A stretch of DNA of 64,000 nt. Origin: Opitutaceae bacterium (GTDB lineage Bacteria > Verrucomicrobiota > Verrucomicrobiia > Opitutales > Opitutaceae). Under the pieces are notes generated by a model. That model made no database searches. It was given only the letters and a program-made list of their open reading frames with translations, and was not told where the DNA came from. The translations under genes were made by a program, and so were the position numbers. Positions 1-8,688 of the stretch are shown here, in pieces. The stretch spans positions 186,001 through 250,000 of the forward strand of contig JAIXWF010000012.1 in NCBI GenBank assembly GCA_027482185.1, read 5' to 3'. Each line of letters starts with the position of its first letter. Position 1 is the stretch's first letter.

Positions 1-1106
1 ACGTCGTCGCCCTCGCCCTGCTCGAATCCGCCTACGGCACCGATTTCGGCCTCTCCGCCGCCCCGGGCTTCGACCGCACCGCCGAGTACCGTCTCCACAT
101 CCAGGGTACGTCCGGACTCGCGTTCAACCATGCCGACGGCGGCGCCCGCATCGGCGCGCAGGCCGAGTACACGTGGCTCGCACGCCGCTTCGGCCTCGCC
201 ACCGCCCTCGCCCACAGCCGTTCCCTGCTCGAAGCCGCGCTCGCCGGCGAACGTTCCGGCCGCGTCAACGACCGCCTCTTCGCGCTGCACGCGGCCTGGT
301 TTCCCGAGGCGCCCGCGGCCGCCGCCTCCGCCCCGCTCGACCGCCGCTTCCGCGGCCCGGCCGAGATCGTCACGCTGCGCGGCGCCTGGAACGATCCCCG
401 CGCCGTTTTCGTCGGACTCAAGGGCGGCAGCAACGCCGTCAACCATTCCCACCTCGACGCCGGCAGCTTCGTGCTCGATGCGGGCGGCGTGCGCTGGGCC
501 GAAGACCTCGGCCCCGACAACTACAACCTGCCGGCCTACTTCGGCGCCAAGCGCTGGACCTACTACCGGCTGAACAACTTCAGCCACAACACGCTCACCC
601 CCGGCGACACGCTGCAGGATCCGAAAGCCTCCGCCCCCGTCGTCGCGTTCGCTTCGCAGCCCGCGCGCGCCTTCGGTGTCGTCGACCTCGCGCCCGTGTA
701 TCCGGGCCAGGCGGACAAGCTCCGGCGCGGTGTCGTCCTCCTCGACCGCCGCCGGGTCCTCGTCCAGGACGAGGCCGTCGGTCTCAGGGCCGGCACCCCG
801 CTGGTCTGGCGCATGGTCACCGGCGCCGCGATCGACCTCGCCGATCCACGGCAAGCCGTGCTCAAGCGCGATGGCCGTGTGCTCCGCGCGAAGATTTTGG
901 CCCCGGCCGACGCCGTCTTCGCCGCCGCACCGGCGACGCCGCCGACCGCCGCGGAAAACCGCAACGCCGGCATGTCCGTCCTCAGCGTCAAAGTGACGCC
1001 GGGCCGCGGCTCCGCCCGTATCGCCGTGTTGCTGACCCCGCAGGACGACGGCCCCGCCGCCGGCGCAGCCGATCCGGAACTGGTCGCGTTGGCCGATTGG
1101 AAGTAA
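1..1106 (+). CDS. Heparinase II/III-like polysaccharide lyase, C-terminal part (5' truncated)
   Basis: The frame is open from base 3 and stops at 1104-1106, so only the last ~367 residues are seen. The motif NHSHLDAGSF followed by GGVRWAEDLG is the His-rich signature of the heparinase II/III-like beta-sandwich domain, whose members cleave uronic-acid-containing polysaccharides in the periplasm or outside the cell. A Trp/Tyr-rich stretch (AKRWTYYRLNNFSHNT) follows, as is usual in this family. The upstream (alpha/alpha) toroid and any signal peptide lie outside the window. The next gene starts 5 bp downstream, suggesting co-transcription. The family call is firm; the substrate cannot be read from this fragment. 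Confidence 0.85.
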   Translation, partial: VVALALLESAYGTDFGLSAAPGFDRTAEYRLHIQGTSGLAFNHADGGARIGAQAEYTWLARRFGLATALAHSRSLLEAALAGERSGRVNDRLFALHAAWFPEAPAAAASAPLDRRFRGPAEIVTLRGAWNDPRAVFVGLKGGSNAVNHSHLDAGSFVLDAGGVRWAEDLGPDNYNLPAYFGAKRWTYYRLNNFSHNTLTPGDTLQDPKASAPVVAFASQPARAFGVVDLAPVYPGQADKLRRGVVLLDRRRVLVQDEAVGLRAGTPLVWRMVTGAAIDLADPRQAVLKRDGRVLRAKILAPADAVFAAAPATPPTAAENRNAGMSVLSVKVTPGRGSARIAVLLTPQDDGPAAGAADPELVALADWK

Positions 1107-1111
1107 TACCC

Positions 1112-1621
1112 ATGCACCCCGTCGCCGATTCCGCCGCCGAAGCCGTCGCCCGCTTCCGCCGCGACTTCAAAACCGTCGTCCTCGGCACCGCCGGGGCCGA
1201 CGGCGAACCCGCCGCTTCCGTCGCCGCCGCGATCCTCGGCGAGGACCTCGCGTTCTACGCCTACGTCAGCGGCCTCGCCGTGCACACCCGCCATCTCGCG
1301 GCCAATCCCCGCGCCAGCGTCCTGCTCGTCGAGGACGAAGCCGCGGCCGGCCAGTTGCTGGCGCGGCGGCGCCTGACCTTCGCCTGCCGCGCCCGTATGC
1401 TCGAGCGCACCGCTCCGGACTTCGCCCGCCGCACCGGCGAACTGCGCGCCAAATTCGGCGCCGTCTTCGACATGCTCGTCACGTTGCCCGACTTTGTGCT
1501 GGTCCGGCTCGAGCCGCAGCGCGGCCGCCTCGTCGTCGGCTTCGGCGCCGCCTTCGACGTCGATCCCGCCGACTGGACCAAACTGACCCCGGTCGGCCGA
1601 CCGCCCGCCGCCCCGGCCTGA
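1112..1621 (+). CDS. Pyridoxamine 5'-phosphate oxidase-like FMN-binding split-barrel protein
   Basis: A 169-residue protein resembling the small split-barrel flavoproteins of the pyridoxamine-phosphate-oxidase/HugZ group: an N-terminal helix, then FKTVVLGTAGADGEPAAS, then GLAVHTRHLAANPRASVLLV, the usual FMN-phosphate-binding region. It lacks the PLP-oxidase C-terminal motif seen in the true pdxH at 52897, so it is probably a heme/flavin-associated oxidoreductase or an orphan FMN protein. The ATG lies 5 bp after the stop of the heparinase-like gene and the stop lies 2 bp before the LacI start, so the three probably form one transcript. Why such a protein sits in a polysaccharide cluster is not evident. 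Confidence 0.75.
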   Translation: MHPVADSAAEAVARFRRDFKTVVLGTAGADGEPAASVAAAILGEDLAFYAYVSGLAVHTRHLAANPRASVLLVEDEAAAGQLLARRRLTFACRARMLERTAPDFARRTGELRAKFGAVFDMLVTLPDFVLVRLEPQRGRLVVGFGAAFDVDPADWTKLTPVGRPPAAPA

Positions 1622-1623
1622 GC

Positions 1624-2670
1624 GTGCCGCCGATCCCTTCTTCCTGCACGATGGCCGACGTCGCCCGCGCGGCCGGCGTCCATCCCGCGACCGTTTCCCG
1701 CGCCCTGCGCGACGATCCGCGGATCACCGCGACCGTACGCCGCAAAGTCCGTGCCGCCGCCTCCCGGCTCGGCTACCGCAAGAATCCGCTGGTCGCCGCC
1801 CTGATGAGCGCCCGCCGTTCCCGGGCCACGGCCCCCTACCAGGCCACCCTTGCGTTCGTGACCCACTACCCGCCCAACCGGGCGGAGTTCTTCCGCGCCA
1901 CCTTCGGCCAATTGCTCGCCGGCGCCCGCCAACGCGCCCGCGCCAACGGCTACACCGTCGAGGAATTCAATCTCTGCCAACCGGGCCTCACGCCGGCCCG
2001 CGCCACCGAGATCCTGCGCCACCGCGGCATCTCCGGCGTCATCGTCGCGCCGCTGCACTCCATCAACGAACCCGTGGCGCTGGACTGGACGCGGTTCGCC
2101 GCCGTCGCCATCGGCCATTCCCTGCACGATGTGCCGCTCCATCGCGTCACCCACAACCACTTCGCGGCCCTCGCCCTCGCTTGCCGCGAAGGCCGCGCCG
2201 CCGGTCGCCGCCGGCCGGGTCTTGTGCTCCCGCGCCGCGTCCACGAAAAGGTCGAGCGCCGCTGGGTCGCCGCGTTGCTGCTCGACCAAAGCGAAAACCA
2301 CGACGCCGCACCGATCCCGCCGTTGCTCCCCGCCGAATGGGACGAAGCCGGCTTCACGGCGTGGTTCCGCCGGCATCGGCCAGACCTGATTCTCACCGTG
2401 CGGCCGCGCGAAGTGCTCGCCGCCCTCGGCCGACTGCGCCTCGCCCCACCGAAGGTCGGCATCGTGAGCCTCGACCGTCGGCCCCGCGAGCGGACGCTTG
2501 CCGGGATCGACCAGGACTACCCCGCCATCGGCGGCGCCGCGGTCGATTTGCTGGTCGGAATGCTGCAGCGCCACGAAATCGGCCTGCCCGCGCGCCCCAT
2601 CACCGTGACGCTCGACGGCTCGTGGCGCAGCGGCCCTTCGCTGGGCCGCCGCCGCCCTGCACGGGCCTGA
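1624..2670 (+). CDS. LacI family transcriptional regulator
   Basis: A 348-residue regulator. Residues ~10-60 form the LacI helix-turn-helix and hinge (MADVARAAGVHPATVSRALR), followed by a periplasmic-binding-protein-like sensor domain ending in LDGSWRSGPSL, the C-terminal motif common in this lineage. GTG at 1624 gives the listed start; ATG at 1651 would begin exactly at the helix-turn-helix (MADVAR) and is an equally good candidate. It probably controls adjacent polysaccharide genes in response to a sugar. Its last 71 bases overlap, antiparallel, the 3' end of the convergent LacI gene at 2600-3715. Confidence 0.9.
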   Translation: MPPIPSSCTMADVARAAGVHPATVSRALRDDPRITATVRRKVRAAASRLGYRKNPLVAALMSARRSRATAPYQATLAFVTHYPPNRAEFFRATFGQLLAGARQRARANGYTVEEFNLCQPGLTPARATEILRHRGISGVIVAPLHSINEPVALDWTRFAAVAIGHSLHDVPLHRVTHNHFAALALACREGRAAGRRRPGLVLPRRVHEKVERRWVAALLLDQSENHDAAPIPPLLPAEWDEAGFTAWFRRHRPDLILTVRPREVLAALGRLRLAPPKVGIVSLDRRPRERTLAGIDQDYPAIGGAAVDLLVGMLQRHEIGLPARPITVTLDGSWRSGPSLGRRRPARA

Positions 2671-3715
2671 GTGCGGCCGGCGCCGGCAACTCGCCCACCC
2701 ATTCGCCGCGCACGAGGGTCGTGTGCGGATTCGCCGGCACTCCCCGCTGGCCCGTCGCGATTTTCTGCGCGAGTTTTTCCACTGCCACCGCGCCGATTTC
2801 CCGCGGTTTGTCGTCGTTTCCGGGGAAGGGAAACCGGCCGTTCTTCTCCGGCCGGGCCGAGCAGCTCACGATCGCCAGGCGGTCCGGCACCGCTCCGGTC
2901 GCCCGCAATTCGCGCGCCGCCTGGTCATGCTCGGCGAGCAGCACCCCGGGCCGTTCCTCCGCAAGCCACCGCCGCAGCGCGCCGGCCTCGATTCGGTCGC
3001 ACACATGCGCCCGCACCGGCTCGCCGCCGCCGTACATTCCCTGCCAGGCATGCGCCGCCGTGATCGCGTGACCGCACCGCCGGTCGTGCTTCGCGTGGAT
3101 CACCAGCCCCGGCCGCCGGTACCCCGCCTCCCGCAACCGCTGCGCCAGCGCGAGGTTGTTGGCAAAATGGTCCGCCACCACGCGGTCGAACGCCGGGCTC
3201 GTCACCGACAGCGTGGCCGAAACCACCGAGAACTCCCGCCAGTCCAGCAGCGCATCCAGCGCTTCCAGCCCCGCCATCGGGAGCAGCAGCACCCCCTCGA
3301 CCCCGCGCTGCCGCAGCCGCCGCGGCAAGCTCGCCCCCGCGAGCTCCGCGGAATCGACGTGCACCACGTGCAACGCAAACCCCGCGGTCCGCGCCGCCGT
3401 CCGCGCCCCGTCGAGCAGCAGGTCGCAAAACGTCTCCTCCGCGCGCGGCGGCCGCGTCGTCAGGGCGCACACGCTCGCCGTGAACCGCTGCGCCCGGCCC
3501 GCGCGCAGGTGGTGCATCAGTTTCGCCAGCTGCGGGTCCGGCGTGTAGCCGAGCCGCCGCGCCAGCGCCTGGATCCGCGCCCGCGTCCCGCTCCCGACCG
3601 TCGGATGGTTGCGCAGGGCGAGCGACACCGCCTGCACGCTCACGTCCGCCGCCGCCGCGATCGTGCGCATCGTGACCCGCCCGGGCTCGCGGGAAAAGGG
3701 GAGTCGGCTCGTCAT
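2600..3715 (-). CDS. LacI family transcriptional regulator, convergent and 3'-overlapping with its neighbour
   Basis: A 371-residue LacI-type repressor: helix-turn-helix at residues ~16-40 (MRTIAAAADVSVQAVSLALR), then a sugar-sensor domain with FDRVVADHFANN and YRRPGLV typical of the family. ATG at 3715 is used here; an internal ATG at 3670 starts directly at the helix-turn-helix and is possible. The natural end of the sensor domain appears to be near GEWVGELPAP; the final ~25 Gly/Arg-rich residues are encoded antisense to the end of the convergent regulator, so the reading frame seems to have run past an ancestral stop. A perfect inverted repeat abuts the start codon, suggesting autoregulation and control of the divergent gene at 3826. 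Confidence 0.9.
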   Translation of the reverse strand: MTSRLPFSREPGRVTMRTIAAAADVSVQAVSLALRNHPTVGSGTRARIQALARRLGYTPDPQLAKLMHHLRAGRAQRFTASVCALTTRPPRAEETFCDLLLDGARTAARTAGFALHVVHVDSAELAGASLPRRLRQRGVEGVLLLPMAGLEALDALLDWREFSVVSATLSVTSPAFDRVVADHFANNLALAQRLREAGYRRPGLVIHAKHDRRCGHAITAAHAWQGMYGGGEPVRAHVCDRIEAGALRRWLAEERPGVLLAEHDQAARELRATGAVPDRLAIVSCSARPEKNGRFPFPGNDDKPREIGAVAVEKLAQKIATGQRGVPANPHTTLVRGEWVGELPAPAALRPVQGGGGPAKGRCATSRRASR

Positions 3716-3735
3716 TCACTTTACGATCAAGTGAA
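3715..3735. promoter_or_regulatory. Candidate LacI-family operator (7-7-7 inverted repeat)
   Basis: TTCACTT, seven bases (TACGATC), then AAGTGAA: perfect 7-bp arms. It begins at the start codon of the minus-strand LacI gene and lies ~90 bp upstream of the plus-strand isomerase/epimerase at 3826. Position and symmetry fit an operator for the adjacent regulator; binding is inferred. Confidence 0.6.
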
Positions 3736-3825
3736 ACCGCCCTTGCGCGTCAATCGCGCCGCCGCCGACAGTGCGCCCGGCCGCCCTCCCCGTTCCCCCG
3801 CCGGCCGCCACCACCCCGCTCCCCG

Positions 3826-4791
3826 ATGCCCGCCTCCCTCAGCCGCCGCCGTTTTCTCGCCGCCTCCGCCCTGTTGCCGTTCGCCGCAGCCGCAGTCGTC
3901 CGCGCCGCCTACGCCCCCATCCCGCGCCACAGCGGGCCGCACCTCCGGCCTTCGCTCAACGTCTACTCCTTCCTCGAGCTCCTCAACGCCAACGCCAAAG
4001 ACAAATCCAAAGGGATCGATCTCTTCGGCGCCTGCGATTTCTGCGCGCAGGTCGGTTTCGATGCGATCGACGTCACCGGCTACTTTTTCCCGGGCTATCC
4101 GCAGGCCCCCGCCGACGACTACCTGTTCCGCCTGAAGCGCCACGCCTTCAACCTCGGCCTCGCCCTCAGCGGCACGGGGGTCCGCAACGATTTCACCGCC
4201 GCCAACCCCGCCGTGCGCGCCGAAGGCGTGCGGCGGATCAAGGACTGGATCGAGGTCGCCGCCAAACTCGGCGCCCCCACTGTCCGCGCCTTCGCCGACT
4301 CGCAACCGCCGTTCCGGAATTGGCAACAGGCCTCGGGCAACGCCCCGCGCGACACCGTCGAGGGCTATCTCGCCGACGCCCTGCGCGAATGCGCCGACCA
4401 CGGCCGGAAATTCGGCGTCATCGTCGCCGTCCAGAATCACGGCGACTTCATCAACTCAGGTCCCGAGCACCTCGGCTTGCTCCGGCGCGTCGGCCACGAA
4501 TGGTGCGCCGCCATGGTCGACACCGGCAAGTACCTCACGGACGATCCGTACGCCGACATCGCCCTCATGGCCCCCTATGCCGTGAATTGGCAGATCAAGG
4601 AGACGATGCGCAGCGAGGCCGACTCGCCGCGGGTCGATATGAAACGGCTCGTGACGATCATCCGCCGATCCGGCTACCGGGGTTACGTTCCCATCGAGAC
4701 CCTCTCGATGCGACGCCCAAACTACGACTCCCGCGTCGAAATCACGCGCATGCTCCGCGAGCTCCAAGCCGCCATCGCCGCCACCGCGTGA
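3826..4791 (+). CDS. Sugar phosphate isomerase/epimerase (xylose-isomerase-like TIM barrel), secreted
   Basis: A 321-residue AP-endonuclease-2/xylose-isomerase-like TIM-barrel protein. The N-terminus SRRRFLAASALLPFAAAA is a twin-arginine signal, placing it in the periplasm. Barrel landmarks include FDAIDVTGYFFPGYP, KLGAPTVRAFADSQPP, VAVQNHGDFI and GYVPIETLS, with His/Asp/Glu residues suited to metal binding. Family members isomerise or epimerise keto-sugars or inositol derivatives; the substrate is not evident. The stop (4789-4791) overlaps the GTG start of the agarase-like gene, so the two are translationally coupled and probably act on the same saccharide. Confidence 0.8.
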   Translation: MPASLSRRRFLAASALLPFAAAAVVRAAYAPIPRHSGPHLRPSLNVYSFLELLNANAKDKSKGIDLFGACDFCAQVGFDAIDVTGYFFPGYPQAPADDYLFRLKRHAFNLGLALSGTGVRNDFTAANPAVRAEGVRRIKDWIEVAAKLGAPTVRAFADSQPPFRNWQQASGNAPRDTVEGYLADALRECADHGRKFGVIVAVQNHGDFINSGPEHLGLLRRVGHEWCAAMVDTGKYLTDDPYADIALMAPYAVNWQIKETMRSEADSPRVDMKRLVTIIRRSGYRGYVPIETLSMRRPNYDSRVEITRMLRELQAAIAATA

Positions 4792-6161
4792 AAACGCCCG
4801 GATTCGTTTTTCTCTTCGTCGCCGCGCTCGCCGCCGCCGCGCCCGAATCTGGTCCCGGGTTCGTCCGGGCCGCGAAGACGAAGCCGTCCAACCCGTGGCA
4901 GGACTACCCTACGCGCCTCGTCGGCTCGCTCCCTTCCTATGCGTCCACCGTCGACTCCGCGCTCTCGGCGTACGGCGGACGCAAATCCGGCCGCCGCGCC
5001 GCCACCGGTTTTTTCCGCACCGAGAAATCCGGCGCCCGCTGGTGGCTCGTCGATCCCGAGGGCTGCGCGTTTCTCCACGTCGGCGTCGTCGCCACGGCTT
5101 ATCCCAAGGGTGCCGCCGCCGCCGGCACTCCCGACGCTTGGGCGGCGTCCGCGACTGAACTGCTCCACGCGCACGGCTTCAACGGCACAGGCGCCTGGTC
5201 CGACTCCGCGCTGCTCCGCGGCACACCGCGTCCCGTCGTCTACACGCAGCTGTGGAATTTCATGGCCGCCTACGGAGCGAAACGCGGCGGCACCTACCAG
5301 AAGTCCGGCCACCTCGGCTATCCCGGCGACTGCATCTTTGTCTTCGATCCCGCGTTCCCCGAGTTCTGCGACACCTACGCCCGGCGCCTCGCCGCCACCA
5401 AGGACGATCCCTGGCTCCTCGGCCATTTCTCCGACAACGAACTTCCGCTCTACACCCGCTCCCTCGACAACTTCCTCCGGCTGCCCGCCACCGACCCCGG
5501 CCGCCTCGCCGCCGAAACGTGGCTCGCCGAACGTCGCGCCGCCCATCCCGCCGAGGCGGCCGCAACCGCGCTCACCGACGACCAGCGGCAGGCGTTTCTC
5601 GGGTTCGTCGCCGAGCGCTACCTCGCCATCACCACCGCCGCGATTCGCAAATACGATCCCAACCACCTCTGCCTCGGTCCGCGTTTCGACTTCCAGGCTC
5701 TCCAGTCTGCTCCGCTCTTCGCCGCCGCGGGACGCCACCTCGACGTCATCGCGGTCAACTACTACCACGCCTGGTCCCCGGATCCCGCGCGCGTCGCGAA
5801 TTGGGTCCGGTGGTCCGGCAAACCGTTCCTCGTTTCCGAGTGGTACGCGAAAGCGATGGACTCCGGCTTCGCCAACACCACCGGCGCCGGCTGGGTGGTG
5901 GCAACGCAGGCCGACCGCGGAAAATTCTACCAGAACTTCGCCCTCGGGCTCCTCGAATCCGGCGGCTGCGTCGGCTGGCACTGGTTCAAGTACCGCGACA
6001 ACGACCCCGCCAGCAAAACCGCGGATCCCTCCAATCTCGATTCCAACAAAGGCATCGTAACGCTCCGCCTCGAGCCCTACGCGCCGCTCCTCGCGGCGAT
6101 GCACGAGCTCAACCGCCAGGTCTACTCCCTCGCCGACTATTTCGACCGGCGCGCGCCCTAG
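4788..6161 (+). CDS. Putative beta-agarase-like glycoside hydrolase (GH-A clan)
   Basis: 457 residues from the GTG at 4788, which overlaps the upstream TGA (GTGA) and gives a clean Sec signal peptide (residues ~1-20). The mature part begins with a small N-terminal region and WWLVDPEGCAFLHVGV, followed by a TIM barrel. LGHFSDNELP holds the paired Asn-Glu expected of a GH-A acid/base (Glu218), and LVSEWYAKA supplies a C-terminal Glu (Glu351) as the likely nucleophile; GWHWFKYRDND follows on the last strands. This arrangement resembles GH50/GH86-type agarase-annotated proteins of Verrucomicrobiota and Planctomycetota. It probably hydrolyses a galactan or related polysaccharide; substrate assignment is tentative. 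Confidence 0.7.
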   Translation: MKTPGFVFLFVAALAAAAPESGPGFVRAAKTKPSNPWQDYPTRLVGSLPSYASTVDSALSAYGGRKSGRRAATGFFRTEKSGARWWLVDPEGCAFLHVGVVATAYPKGAAAAGTPDAWAASATELLHAHGFNGTGAWSDSALLRGTPRPVVYTQLWNFMAAYGAKRGGTYQKSGHLGYPGDCIFVFDPAFPEFCDTYARRLAATKDDPWLLGHFSDNELPLYTRSLDNFLRLPATDPGRLAAETWLAERRAAHPAEAAATALTDDQRQAFLGFVAERYLAITTAAIRKYDPNHLCLGPRFDFQALQSAPLFAAAGRHLDVIAVNYYHAWSPDPARVANWVRWSGKPFLVSEWYAKAMDSGFANTTGAGWVVATQADRGKFYQNFALGLLESGGCVGWHWFKYRDNDPASKTADPSNLDSNKGIVTLRLEPYAPLLAAMHELNRQVYSLADYFDRRAP

Positions 6162-6210
6162 CCGCCGGCCGCCCCGCCGCTTCCCGTTCCCGCAACCCCA
6201 AGCTACTGCT

Positions 6211-8667
6211 ATGCCCAAATCCCGCTCCCGCCGCACCCTCGGCCTCACCGCACTCGCGTGCCACGTCGCGTCTTTCGCCTCCGCCCAAACGGCCCCCGTG
6301 ACGCCCGCCAAACCCGCCGGCACCGCCCCCGCCGATTCCTCGATCGTCACCCTCTCCGAGTTCAGCGTCTCCACCTCGCGCGATCTCGGCTACTATTCGA
6401 GCGACACCGCCGCCGGCTCCGTGCTCACCGGCAAGCGTGTCAAGGAACTCGCCCTTTCGATCTCGCTCCTCAACCGCGACCTCCTCGACGACCTGCAGAC
6501 CACCAACATCGCCGAGGCCATGCAGTTCTCCGCCTCTTTCAATCCCGAGAACGGTCTCGTCCGCGGCCAAGGCGCGCAAATGAACGCGGAGGGTCAGTTC
6601 ACCAATCGCGTCGGCAACAGCACCAACGGCGTGCCCGATTCCGGCGCCGTCGAACGCATCGAGCTCATCAAAGGGCCGCCCTCCGTTCTCATGAGCTCCG
6701 CGTCCGCCGGCGGCGCCGTCAACATCACACCCAAGCGTCCGCAGCGTCGCAACTTCGCCGAAACCGAATTCCAGTACGGCAATTTCCAGGAGCGCTACCG
6801 CACCGAACTCAACCGCGCCGTCACGCCCCGCCTCGGCCTCCGTCTCGGCGCGCAGTACGCCCGGGCCTCCTTCAACGGCGCCTCCGTGCAGAACCAGAGC
6901 GTGATTCCCGATTTCGACCGCGACCGCCGCCTGCTCCTGTTCGGTGCCGTCGAGTGGCGGCCGTTTCCCGACACCGTCGTCGGCGTCGATGTCGAGCAGG
7001 TCCGCGACCGCTCCACCGCGAGCAATCGCACCGCCCTTCGCTTCGCCACCGTCGTGCGCGACGGCGTTTCCCGGCGGCTGCCCTGGTACCTCGCCTACAA
7101 CGTCCCGCTCACGTGGTCCGTCACCGGCCCCGATCTCGAGACCGGCAAGGACCACCGGTATATCACCGCGCGCTGGAGCCAGACCTGGACGAAGTTCTTC
7201 AAGACCGAGGCGAACCTCTACAACCAGTGGTACAACGAGAAGACCATCCGCGGTAACCAGAACCTCGAAGAGTCCACCACCGTCGCCGGCCTCGGCGGTC
7301 TTCGCGCCATCCGCGTCTCCAGTTTCGACCAAACGCAGACCGCCCAGCGCACCACGCAAATGGCCGTCCGCGGTGTCTTCGACTACGCGATCGGCGATTC
7401 CAAGCACCAGTTCATCGCGAAGTACAATTACTACACGTTCTACACCGACGCGCAGAGCTACCGCGCCTACAACGCCGGCACCAATCCCGTCACGGGCCTC
7501 GTCGCCGCCAACGAAACCAAGGGCCCGTGGCTCCAGATCGAGGGCGCAACGGCCGACCGCCTCAACGGCTACGACCGCTCGTGGCCGACCAATCTCAGTT
7601 ACCTCTGGCGCTACGCCAACGACGCGCACGACAACCCGCGCCGCCACCAGGGCAACCTGATCTACACCGGCGAATACGCCACGCGCGCCGGCACCTTCTT
7701 CCCGCTCGCGGGCATCTCGTACCACAGCCAGATCGAGTCCTTCCAATCCCGTTACGCCAACGTCGGCGGCGTGCTCACGAACCAGACGCGCCTCTTTTCC
7801 CGTCCCCATCGCTGGGGCAGCGCCCCGAGCGCCGGCCTCGTCTACCAGGTCACGCCGTCCGTTGGAATCTTCGGCAGCTATCTCGAGTCCTTCCAAGTCC
7901 CGACCAACACCAACTCCTTCCAGGAACTCCTGCCCAACCGCGAGGGCGTGAGCGTCGAGACCGGGGTGAAACTCGATTTCTTCGACCGCAAACTCACCGG
8001 TACCGTCAGCTACTTCGACACCACGGACAAAAATCGCGCCGTCACCGACTCGAGCGCCTTCAACATCAATACCCGCGACATCAACGGCCTGGGCCCGCGC
8101 GATCCCGGCTTCGACGCCGGCAATCTCGCCGCCAATACGTCGCGCGGCGACACCGTCGCCGTCGGCGAATACAATTCGAAGGGTTGGGACGGCGAAATCA
8201 TCCTGTCCCCCGGCCGCGGTTTCCAGGCCACGGTTTCCGCTACCTTCGTCGACGCCAAAGTGGTCGACGATCCCAACCCCAGCCTCGTCGGCTCCCGCCA
8301 GGGCGGCTTCGCGAAACGCAGTTTCGGCGCCGTCCTCAGTTACCGATTCCCCAACGGTCTCCTCAAGGGCCTCGGCGTCGGCGGCGGCTACCGCTACAAC
8401 TCCGACCGCTACCTCAGCCGCGTCCGCCAAAATCCCAACGTCGTCGGCTCGCCCTTCGTCGACTACTGGCAGCCGCCGTCCAAATCCCTGTCCTTCTTCT
8501 CGAAGTATACGTTCAAGATCGCGCGCCGGGACGCGTGGGTGCAGCTCAACGTCGACAATCTCCTCAAATCGACGCGTTACATCAACGAGACCTCCTTCGC
8601 GAATCTCCTGATCTACGGCATCGAAACTCCCGTCGTCTGGCGCGTCACGACCGGCGTCCGCTTTTGA
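6211..8667 (+). CDS. TonB-dependent outer-membrane receptor
   Basis: An 818-residue receptor: signal peptide (residues ~1-30), a TonB-box-like segment SEFSVSTS, and a plug domain containing VERIELIKGPPSVLMSS and GGAVNITPKRP, the conserved plug motifs. A ~650-residue beta-barrel follows and ends in TTGVRF with the C-terminal Phe needed for outer-membrane insertion. It follows the agarase-like hydrolase by 49 bp on the same strand, so it may import the oligosaccharides released. It is convergent with the next receptor, with a 21-bp gap. The ligand cannot be read from the sequence. Confidence 0.93.
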   Translation: MPKSRSRRTLGLTALACHVASFASAQTAPVTPAKPAGTAPADSSIVTLSEFSVSTSRDLGYYSSDTAAGSVLTGKRVKELALSISLLNRDLLDDLQTTNIAEAMQFSASFNPENGLVRGQGAQMNAEGQFTNRVGNSTNGVPDSGAVERIELIKGPPSVLMSSASAGGAVNITPKRPQRRNFAETEFQYGNFQERYRTELNRAVTPRLGLRLGAQYARASFNGASVQNQSVIPDFDRDRRLLLFGAVEWRPFPDTVVGVDVEQVRDRSTASNRTALRFATVVRDGVSRRLPWYLAYNVPLTWSVTGPDLETGKDHRYITARWSQTWTKFFKTEANLYNQWYNEKTIRGNQNLEESTTVAGLGGLRAIRVSSFDQTQTAQRTTQMAVRGVFDYAIGDSKHQFIAKYNYYTFYTDAQSYRAYNAGTNPVTGLVAANETKGPWLQIEGATADRLNGYDRSWPTNLSYLWRYANDAHDNPRRHQGNLIYTGEYATRAGTFFPLAGISYHSQIESFQSRYANVGGVLTNQTRLFSRPHRWGSAPSAGLVYQVTPSVGIFGSYLESFQVPTNTNSFQELLPNREGVSVETGVKLDFFDRKLTGTVSYFDTTDKNRAVTDSSAFNINTRDINGLGPRDPGFDAGNLAANTSRGDTVAVGEYNSKGWDGEIILSPGRGFQATVSATFVDAKVVDDPNPSLVGSRQGGFAKRSFGAVLSYRFPNGLLKGLGVGGGYRYNSDRYLSRVRQNPNVVGSPFVDYWQPPSKSLSFFSKYTFKIARRDAWVQLNVDNLLKSTRYINETSFANLLIYGIETPVVWRVTTGVRF

Positions 8668-8688
8668 ACGCCGGCCGCTCGTGCCCGC

